10,514 nucleotides of DNA from Chloroflexota bacterium. Its GTDB lineage: Bacteria > Chloroflexota > Limnocylindria > Limnocylindrales > CSP1-4. Below the pieces are notes generated by a model. That model saw only the letters and a program-made list of their open reading frames with translations, did no database searches and had not been told where the DNA came from. Every line of letters starts with the position of its first letter. The stretch's first letter is position 1. The translations under genes and the position numbers were made by a program. This document shows positions 1-5,950 of the stretch, one piece after another. Location: the NCBI GenBank assembly GCA_021785115.1, contig JAJYGO010000190.1:1-10514 (forward strand), read 5' to 3'.

Positions 1-2763
1 CCCCACAACGGCAAGGAGGCGGACTTCGAGCTGTTCATGAGCCTGCTCGACCCCGACCGGTTCGCGGGCCACAAGCGCAAGGCGTCGGAGACGGCCCCGC
101 CGGCGAGCAGGACCGACGGCTTGATGCGGCGCCTGGTCAAGGAGCAGCTCGTCAAGTTCGACGGCACGGCGCTCTTCCCGCCGCGCTTCGCCTACACGAT
201 CCGCTACGACCTGTCCGACCCGGAGGCCGCGCTGTACGAGCGCGTCACCGAGTACGTGCGCGAGGAGATGAACCGGGCCGAGGGGCTCAAGGCGGAGGGG
301 GAGGGGCGGCGCGGCGTCATCGTCGGGTTCGCCCTCACGGTCCTGCAGCGGCGGCTGGCGTCCAGCCCGGAGGCGATCTACCAGAGCCTGCGCCGCCGCC
401 GCGAGCGGCTCGAGCGCACGCTCGCCGAGACGGAGCTGCTCCGGCAGGGCGCGGAGGCGGCGCTGCGGGTGCCGGGCCTCGACGCGGTCAGCCTCGCGAC
501 GATCCGGGACCTCGAGGAGGAGGGCGACGACGCCGACCCCGACGACGCGACCGCGGCCGAGGCCGAGGACGCCGAGGAGCAGGCCGTCGACCTCGCGACC
601 GCGGCCCGGACGATCGCCGAGCTGCGGGCGGAGATCGGCATCCTGCGGGGCCTCGAGGCGCTCGCGGCCGACGTGCGCCGCCGCGCGACCGACACCAAGT
701 GGACCCAGCTCAGCCGCCTGTTCCAGGAGGCGCCCGAGATGGTCGACGCCGGCGGCGGGCGGCGGAAGCTCGTCGTGTTCACCGAGCACCGCGACACCCT
801 CAACTACCTCGTCGAGCGGATCGGCACGTTCCTGGGGCGGCCGGAGGCGATCGTCGCCATCCACGGCGGGCTGCCGCGCGACCAGCGCCGCGCCGCCGAG
901 GCCCGGTTCAAGAGCGACGCGGACGCCGTCGTGCTCGTCGCCACCGACGCGGCGGGCGAGGGCATCAACCTCCAGCGCGCCCACCTGATGGTCAACTACG
1001 ACCTGCCGTGGAACCCCAACCGCCTGGAGCAGCGGTTCGGCCGCATCCACCGCATCGGCCAGACCGAGGTCTGCCACCTCTGGAACCTCGTCGCGCACCA
1101 GACGCGCGAGGGCGACGTCTACGCGCGGCTGCTCGAGAAGATCCAGGCCGAGTCCGAGGCCCTCGGCGGCGCCGTGTTCGACGTGCTCGGCCAGCTCACG
1201 TTCGAGGGCGGCCGGAGCCTGCGCGACCTCCTGATCGACGCGGTCCGGATGGGCGACACGCCCGAGATGCGCTCGTGGCTGACGCGGGTGCTCGACGACG
1301 CGCTCGACCAGGGCAGCCTGCGCTCGCTGCTCGCCCAGCGCGCGCTCGGCGCGGACCTGCTCGACGCGGCGACCGTGGCCGACGTCCGGGACCGGCTCGA
1401 GCGCGCGGAGGCGGCCCGGCTCCAGCCGCACTACGTCCGCGGCTTCTTCCTCGACGCGTTCCGCCGCCTTGGCGGCGCGGCCCGCGAGCGCGAGCCCGGC
1501 CGCTTCGAGCTGTCGCGGGTGCCCGGGCGGGTCCGCGACCGCGCCCGCGAGGCCGGCTACCGCCCGGCGGTCCTGCCCTCGTACGAGCGCGCGGTGTTCG
1601 AGAAGGAGCTGGTCGCCGTCCAGGGCAAGCCCCTCGGCGAGTTCCTGTGCCCGGGGCACCCGCTGCTCGAGGCCGTCATCGACCTCGTGCTCCACGAGCA
1701 CCGGGACCTGCTCCGGCGGGGCGCGCTGCTCGTCGACCCGCAGGACCCGTCCGACGCGCCGCGGGCGCTGGTGTACCTCGAGCACTCCGTCGTGGACGCG
1801 AGGCCGAACCCCAACGGCGGCCCGTCGGTCGTGTCGCGGCGGCTCGAGTTCGTCGAGCTGGACGGCCTCGAGGCGCGCGGCGCCGGCGCGACCCCGTACC
1901 TCGACTACCGCCCGTCCGAGCCGGCGGAGCGCCGCGCGCTCGAGCCCGCGCTCGCCGGCCAGCCATGGCTCGAGGGGCGGGCGGTCGAGGGGCGGGCCAT
2001 GGCCTACGCGATCGAGCGCCTGTCCCGCGCCCACCTCGCCGAGGTCCGCGAGCGGACGCTCGACCGGGTCGAGCGCACCCGCCGCGAGGTCGACGCCCGC
2101 CTGACCTACGAGGTCAACTACTGGGACGGGCGCGCCTGGAAGCTCGAGCAGGAGGAGGCGGCGGGCAAGCAGGTCAAGCTGCCGAGCCTCGCCGCGCGCC
2201 GCCGCGCCGACGACCTCCGCGACCGCCTGCGCGCCCGGAACCGGGAGCTCGACCTCGAGGCCCAGGTGGACGCGCTGCCGCCGGTCGTTGTGGGCGGGGC
2301 CATCGTCGTCCCGCAGGGGCTGCTCGACCGGCTGGCCGGCAAGCCCGCGGGCGAGGTCGACGCCCACGCCCGCGAGACCCGCCGCGTCGAGCAGCTCGCG
2401 ATGGCCGCGGTGATGGATGCGGAGCGGCGGGCCGACCGGGAGCCGCGCGACGTGTCGGCCGACAAGGTGGGCTGGGACGTCGAGTCGCGCGAGCGGGGGG
2501 GGCGGCTGCGGTTCATCGAGGTGAAGGGCCGCGCCGCTGGCGCGACGACGGTGACCGTCACCCGGAACGAGATCGCAAAGTCCCTCAACGCCCCGGACCG
2601 TTGGCTCCTCGCGATCGTGGAGGTCGACGGCGATGCTGTGGCGGACCCCATCTACCTGAGGAAACCGTTCCGCCAGGCACCGGAGGAGGCGGCGACGTCA
2701 GTCAACTACGCGATTAAGGACCTGCTCGCGCAGGGCGAGCGCATTGGGGAGGGTGGGCTGTGA
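1..2763 (+). CDS. SNF2-family helicase C-terminal part with DUF3883 nuclease-like domain (5' end missing)
   Basis: The frame is open from base 1 and its first codons read PHNGKEADFELF, the end of the SNF2 helicase motif III block (TATPHNG in relatives). The ATG at 37 is therefore internal, and the first RecA-like domain, with Walker A and DExx box, lies upstream. An Arg/Leu-rich helical stretch and an acidic segment (about 380-600) precede the second helicase lobe: KLVVFTEHRDT (763-795), ATDAAGEGINLQ (940-975) and the arginine-finger motif RFGRIHRIGQ (1033-1062). About 460 residues without an assigned domain follow. The C-terminus (about 2410-2700) matches DUF3883. D at 2476, E at 2518 and K at 2524 (WDVES, then IEVKGR) have the layout of a PD-(D/E)xK nuclease site. 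The predicted role is ATP-driven translocation on nucleic acid in a restriction-type defence complex, in the cytoplasm. Helicase assignment is firm; nuclease activity is inferred. 920 codons lie in the window, and I infer several hundred more upstream. The stop overlaps the next start. Confidence 0.93.
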   Translation, partial: PHNGKEADFELFMSLLDPDRFAGHKRKASETAPPASRTDGLMRRLVKEQLVKFDGTALFPPRFAYTIRYDLSDPEAALYERVTEYVREEMNRAEGLKAEGEGRRGVIVGFALTVLQRRLASSPEAIYQSLRRRRERLERTLAETELLRQGAEAALRVPGLDAVSLATIRDLEEEGDDADPDDATAAEAEDAEEQAVDLATAARTIAELRAEIGILRGLEALAADVRRRATDTKWTQLSRLFQEAPEMVDAGGGRRKLVVFTEHRDTLNYLVERIGTFLGRPEAIVAIHGGLPRDQRRAAEARFKSDADAVVLVATDAAGEGINLQRAHLMVNYDLPWNPNRLEQRFGRIHRIGQTEVCHLWNLVAHQTREGDVYARLLEKIQAESEALGGAVFDVLGQLTFEGGRSLRDLLIDAVRMGDTPEMRSWLTRVLDDALDQGSLRSLLAQRALGADLLDAATVADVRDRLERAEAARLQPHYVRGFFLDAFRRLGGAAREREPGRFELSRVPGRVRDRAREAGYRPAVLPSYERAVFEKELVAVQGKPLGEFLCPGHPLLEAVIDLVLHEHRDLLRRGALLVDPQDPSDAPRALVYLEHSVVDARPNPNGGPSVVSRRLEFVELDGLEARGAGATPYLDYRPSEPAERRALEPALAGQPWLEGRAVEGRAMAYAIERLSRAHLAEVRERTLDRVERTRREVDARLTYEVNYWDGRAWKLEQEEAAGKQVKLPSLAARRRADDLRDRLRARNRELDLEAQVDALPPVVVGGAIVVPQGLLDRLAGKPAGEVDAHARETRRVEQLAMAAVMDAERRADREPRDVSADKVGWDVESRERGGRLRFIEVKGRAAGATTVTVTRNEIAKSLNAPDRWLLAIVEVDGDAVADPIYLRKPFRQAPEEAATSVNYAIKDLLAQGERIGEGGL
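2748..2752 (+). promoter_or_regulatory. Ribosome binding site for the zinc-ribbon gene
   Basis: GGAGG lies inside the last helicase codons, 7 bases before the GTG at 2760. It decides for this GTG start, which shares the bases GTGA with the helicase stop and implies translational coupling. Confidence 0.7.
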
Positions 2764-3440
2764 CGGGGGCGGCTAGACCTGAGGAAGACGACGTCATTCT
2801 GACTGGGACCCATTTGGCACTCTGGAGACCCGGCGCCTCCTCGTGGTGGTCGCCCGCGCGCCGAGTCGTCCTTCGCTCCCGAGACGCAACCAGATTGACG
2901 TGCGCCATGTTCGACGAGTCCGCGCCCGATGCATTGCTGCTGGCTCAGGCCCTCGGCCTCTGGCTCACTGTTGAGCGCGCTTGGGTGGCTGCCCCGGCAT
3001 TGCGGCTCTTCCGCTCATGCCAACAGCCAGCGATCCGCCAGGAGCTGGCACGTCTGCTGCCGTCGTTGCCTGACCGGCTCCACTACGAGCTCGCTGAGAC
3101 GTTGGCGTTCGATTCACCCGAGAGTGACTCGGCAGCCGACTTCCGCGCTCGACTGCGGCTCGTCAACTCGCAGCGGCTCTGCCGAGGGCTTGGCCGCTTG
3201 GATCTAGAGGACCAAAGGCGGCTGGCCCAGGCGATGGCCGAAGAGGAGAGCACCCCCCTGGCACCCGCCAGTTCGAGCCATCTTGGCCGCCTCAGCCGCT
3301 GCTGGAGCTGCCTCGATACGGTCATGAGCCGCGAGAATGACGTGTGCACGGACTGCGGCTGGCTCATCTGCTCCTGTGGGGCTTGCCGAGACCCGAGGTG
3401 GGGCGCATGCGTCCGTACGACACCGCCGGTCCGAGCGTGA
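2760..3440 (+). CDS. Unassigned 226-residue protein with C-terminal zinc-ribbon-like cysteine cluster
   Basis: I cannot assign this protein to a named family. The N-terminal 175 residues look alpha-helical, with many Leu, Ala and Arg, and have no recognisable catalytic motif. The last 50 residues carry paired cysteines: CWSC, then CTDCGW about 13 residues on, then CSCGAC and a last Cys near the end (codons from about 3300 to 3412). This resembles a double zinc ribbon of the CGWxIC-x-CGAC type that I recall at the ends of small proteins next to helicases; that memory is not a search result. A GTG start is supported by GGAGG 7 bases upstream and a 4-base overlap with the helicase stop. Third codon positions are G/C in about 71% of 21 sampled codons, against near 100% in most of the helicase, so the gene has a different compositional history. 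A nucleic-acid-binding or adaptor partner of the helicase is plausible but inferred. Confidence 0.8.
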   Translation: MTGAARPEEDDVILTGTHLALWRPGASSWWSPARRVVLRSRDATRLTCAMFDESAPDALLLAQALGLWLTVERAWVAAPALRLFRSCQQPAIRQELARLLPSLPDRLHYELAETLAFDSPESDSAADFRARLRLVNSQRLCRGLGRLDLEDQRRLAQAMAEEESTPLAPASSSHLGRLSRCWSCLDTVMSRENDVCTDCGWLICSCGACRDPRWGACVRTTPPVRA

Positions 3441-3508
3441 GGCGCAGCGCGCTGTGCGCGCGTGTCCTGCACGCCGAGGGCGCGGACACCCGCTGACGGA
3501 GTGACGTG
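3441..3508 (+). other. Short intergenic gap with a possible weak hairpin
   Basis: This is the longest gap between plus-strand genes in the window. It holds a 6-bp inverted repeat (GTGTCC at 3462-3467, GGACAC at 3484-3489, 16-base loop) and the near-palindromic GCGCAGCGCGCTGTGC around 3442-3457. Neither has the U-run of an intrinsic terminator. No convincing -35/-10 pair is visible. In such GC-rich sequence these repeats may be chance. The gap separates two GTGA-coupled gene pairs and could hold a promoter I cannot recognise. Confidence 0.3.
3498..3501 (+). promoter_or_regulatory. Ribosome binding site deciding the ATG at 3509
   Basis: GGAG ends 7 bases before the ATG at 3509. The in-frame GTG at 3506 lies only 4 bases away, too close, so the ATG is the better start. 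Confidence 0.55.
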
Positions 3509-5950
3509 ATGACCGAGTTCGGGGACAGGCTCGCGGGCGCCGTCTGGGGCCACCTCGTCGGCGACGCCGTCGGCGTCCCGTACGAGTTCAAGCCGGCATC
3601 CGCGATCACGAGCGTCCACTTCGGCGTCTCGGGGACGCACGGCAAGCCGCCCGGGACGTGGAGCGACGACGGGGCGCTGATGCTCGCGCTGCTCGACTCG
3701 CTCCTCCGCGACCGCGCGGACGGCGAGGCCCGGTTCGACACGGCGGACCAGGCGAAGCGGTCCCTCGCGTGGTGCGACCACGGCGCGTACACGCCGGGCG
3801 GCGAGGGCAAGTTCGACATCGGCGGGGCGACGACGGGCGCCCTGTCCCGCATTCGCTCAGGTACCCCTGCCGAGCAGGCGGGCGGCACCGGCGAGCGCGA
3901 CAACGGCAACGGCTCGCTGATGCGCATCCTGCCGGTCGCGCTCGTGGACCTCGACCTCGACGATGCCGCGTTCGTGGACCAGGCCCACCGCGCGTCGGCC
4001 GTCACCCACGGCCACCCCGTCTCGCAGGCCGCGTGCGCGCTCTACGTGCTCGCGGCCCGCGAGCTGCTCGGCGGCTCGGCGCGCTCCGAGGCGATGGACC
4101 ACGCGCGAGGGCGGCTCCGCCACGCGTACCACCAGCGCGCGGACGCGGCCGAGCGCGTCGCTGCCCTCGATACGGTGGAGGCGTGGACCGGCCGATCGGG
4201 GCGCGGCTACGTGGTCGACTCCCTCTGGTCCGCGTGGGACGCCCTCGCGGGCGCCAGGGACTACCGCGAGGCCATCGAGCGCGCCGTCCGCTACGGCAAC
4301 GACACCGACACGACCGCCGCCATCGCGGGCGGCCTCGCAGGCATCCGGTTCGGCCTGTCCGGCATCCCCGCGCACTGGCTGGCGAAGATGCGGGGGCGCG
4401 ACATCGTCGACCCGCTCGTCGCCCGGCTCACCGATGCCCAGGCGGGCGCCACCGCAGCGGCCGCGACGGCGCCGCGACAGGATCCGCCCGTCCCGCCCGG
4501 GGCGCGCACCTCCGCGATGCACCCGATCTACGTCAACTGGGTCGAGCCGTCATCGGTCCCGGCGGCGGCCGGCTGGACGGGAAGGCTCGGGATGAGCATC
4601 CTCGCCGGCAAGAAGGCACCTGGCATCGCGGGCATGCACTGGCGCGACCTCGATGCCGACATCGCGCGGCTCGCCGAGGTCGAGCACGTCGACACGTACG
4701 TGCTCCTGGTGGAGGACCGCGAACTGGCCGACACGCAGACCTCAGCGATCGCTGAGGTCTGCGCCGCGCACGGCGTGGAACTCGTCCGCTTCCCCGTGGT
4801 CGACCACCACGCCCCGGCCGACAGCACCGCGTACGCAGGGCTCCTCGCGTCGATCGCCGAGCGGCTGCGGCGCGGCGAGACCGTGCTCGTCACCTGCAAG
4901 GGCGGGCTCGGCCGCACCGGGACCGCGGTCGCGTGCCTCCTCCGCGACGCGGGCGTAGGCGCCGAGGAGGCGATCGCCGCGACGAGAGCCGCTCGGCGCG
5001 GCGCGATCGACGCCGGGGCGCAGGAGGCGTTCGTCCGGGCGTGGGAGCCAGCCAGCAGCGTCCCAGACGCCGTCGGGAAGACGTCGTCTGCCCGCCCGGT
5101 CACCGCGCTCGACAGGGTCCTCGCTGCTTACGACGCGGAGCTTGCGGCCGTCGCGCGCGGCGTAGTGGGCGAAGCCGTGGGCATCGCCAACGATCCGCGG
5201 TCGCGCGTCTTCGCCGCACAGGGCGGCGCGCAGGACGTGTGGGGGCGGTACGCGCCGAAGGCAGCAGCCCTTGGTCGGGTCATCGAGGCCGGGGAGGGGC
5301 GCGCCCGATTCTTCAACGCGCTTTCCGACGCCGCGGAGGTCCGGTGGGGCAAGCCGCCGGCGCCGTACGCGAGCGCCGTCGCGTGGCAGAGGGCCAGCAA
5401 GCGCGTGGACCCGGAGCAGGACACCCTGATCCTCAACTGGGTGGTGAGCGAGCTCTGGCGAGAAGTCGAGCCGGGGCTGCCGTTCCCCAGGTACATGGGC
5501 GGCGGACGGACGCCACTCGGCCGCCCGAGGCAGGGCGACCTGACGGCCCGCCACGGCTACGGCCCGCCAGTCTTCGAGCAGTGCGGCTACGCCTGCGTCT
5601 ACTGCGGGCTCGACATGGCGGCGACGTTCGAGAACTGGCTCCAGCTCTCGGTCGACCACGTCGTCCCGCGCCAGATGACGGCGGCCTGGACGGGCTCGCC
5701 GACCGCGCGGCTCGTCGAGGACATCACGAACCTCGTGACGTGTTGCCGCGCGTGCAACGACTTCGGGAACCGCTACACGGTGCAGGGCGACGCCCCGGTC
5801 ACCGACGACGCCTTCTACGATCTCCGTGACCGCGTGTTCGCCGAGCGGAAGGCGATGATCCTCGCGAGGCGGGATCAGGAGCGCGCCGTCTACGCCAAGC
5901 TGCCGGCCGCCGAGCCGGGTCGCCCGCCGACCGCCGGGGAGAACGCGTGA
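3509..5950 (+). CDS. ADP-ribosylglycohydrolase / dual-specificity-type phosphatase / HNH nuclease fusion
   Basis: This 813-residue protein has three recognisable parts (numbering from ATG 3509). Residues 1 to about 310 are an ADP-ribosylglycohydrolase (DraG/ARH): GDAVGVPYE, the metal-site WSDD (51-54) where relatives usually have WTDD, GHP, and YGNDTDTTAAIAGG (262-275) with Asp265 and Asp267. Such enzymes hydrolyse ADP-ribose from proteins or nucleic acids. An Ala/Pro-rich linker leads to residues about 330-515, a CDKN3-like phosphatase with the P-loop CKGGLGRTG (Cys463, Arg469) and probable acid Asp432; Thr462 replaces the usual His before the cysteine. Residues about 530-685 are unassigned. 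Residues 690-755 form an HNH nuclease: CVYC (696-699), VDHVVPR (Asp716, His717), NLVTCCRACND (Asn741, Cys746, Cys749). The cysteine pairs probably bind structural zinc. All catalytic sets look intact. A perfect 30-bp palindrome lies within the phosphatase region. The stop overlaps the methyltransferase start by GTGA. The domain calls are firm; the defence role is inferred. Confidence 0.9.
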   Translation: MTEFGDRLAGAVWGHLVGDAVGVPYEFKPASAITSVHFGVSGTHGKPPGTWSDDGALMLALLDSLLRDRADGEARFDTADQAKRSLAWCDHGAYTPGGEGKFDIGGATTGALSRIRSGTPAEQAGGTGERDNGNGSLMRILPVALVDLDLDDAAFVDQAHRASAVTHGHPVSQAACALYVLAARELLGGSARSEAMDHARGRLRHAYHQRADAAERVAALDTVEAWTGRSGRGYVVDSLWSAWDALAGARDYREAIERAVRYGNDTDTTAAIAGGLAGIRFGLSGIPAHWLAKMRGRDIVDPLVARLTDAQAGATAAAATAPRQDPPVPPGARTSAMHPIYVNWVEPSSVPAAAGWTGRLGMSILAGKKAPGIAGMHWRDLDADIARLAEVEHVDTYVLLVEDRELADTQTSAIAEVCAAHGVELVRFPVVDHHAPADSTAYAGLLASIAERLRRGETVLVTCKGGLGRTGTAVACLLRDAGVGAEEAIAATRAARRGAIDAGAQEAFVRAWEPASSVPDAVGKTSSARPVTALDRVLAAYDAELAAVARGVVGEAVGIANDPRSRVFAAQGGAQDVWGRYAPKAAALGRVIEAGEGRARFFNALSDAAEVRWGKPPAPYASAVAWQRASKRVDPEQDTLILNWVVSELWREVEPGLPFPRYMGGGRTPLGRPRQGDLTARHGYGPPVFEQCGYACVYCGLDMAATFENWLQLSVDHVVPRQMTAAWTGSPTARLVEDITNLVTCCRACNDFGNRYTVQGDAPVTDDAFYDLRDRVFAERKAMILARRDQERAVYAKLPAAEPGRPPTAGENA
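4734..4763. repeat. Perfect 30-bp palindrome inside the phosphatase coding region
   Basis: The arm CGCAGACCTCAGCGA is followed directly by its exact reverse complement, with the centre of symmetry between 4748 and 4749 and no spacer. The next base pair outwards (4733 and 4764) does not match. The reading frame runs through it as TQTSAIAEVC, a part of the phosphatase that is variable in relatives, upstream of the catalytic Cys463. Fifteen consecutive complementary pairs are not expected by chance in 10 kb. It could be a dimeric protein-binding site, a cruciform or hairpin, or a small inserted element that keeps the frame. Confidence 0.9.
5936..5941 (+). promoter_or_regulatory. Ribosome binding site for the DUF1156 methyltransferase
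   Basis: GGGGAG lies within the last codons of the fusion gene, 5 bases before the GTG at 5947. It supports that start and coupling through the shared GTGA. Confidence 0.6.

Noticed and set aside
37..39. ATG at 37 as the start of the helicase gene
   Set aside because: The frame is open to base 1 and the codons before it (PHNGKEADFELF) are conserved SNF2 helicase sequence, so the gene begins upstream.
699..2717. Long plus-strand open frame within the helicase gene
   Set aside because: It translates to Pro/Arg/Gly/Ala-rich low-complexity sequence typical of off-frame reading in GC-rich DNA and overlaps a gene with clear motifs.
3442..3489. Intrinsic terminator between the zinc-ribbon and fusion genes
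   Set aside because: The short inverted repeats have weak or imperfect stems and no following T-run.
3857..4522. Minus-strand open frame opposite the glycohydrolase domain
   Set aside because: It is an Arg/Gly/Val-rich shadow of a well-supported plus-strand domain, with no ribosome binding site or motif that I can see.
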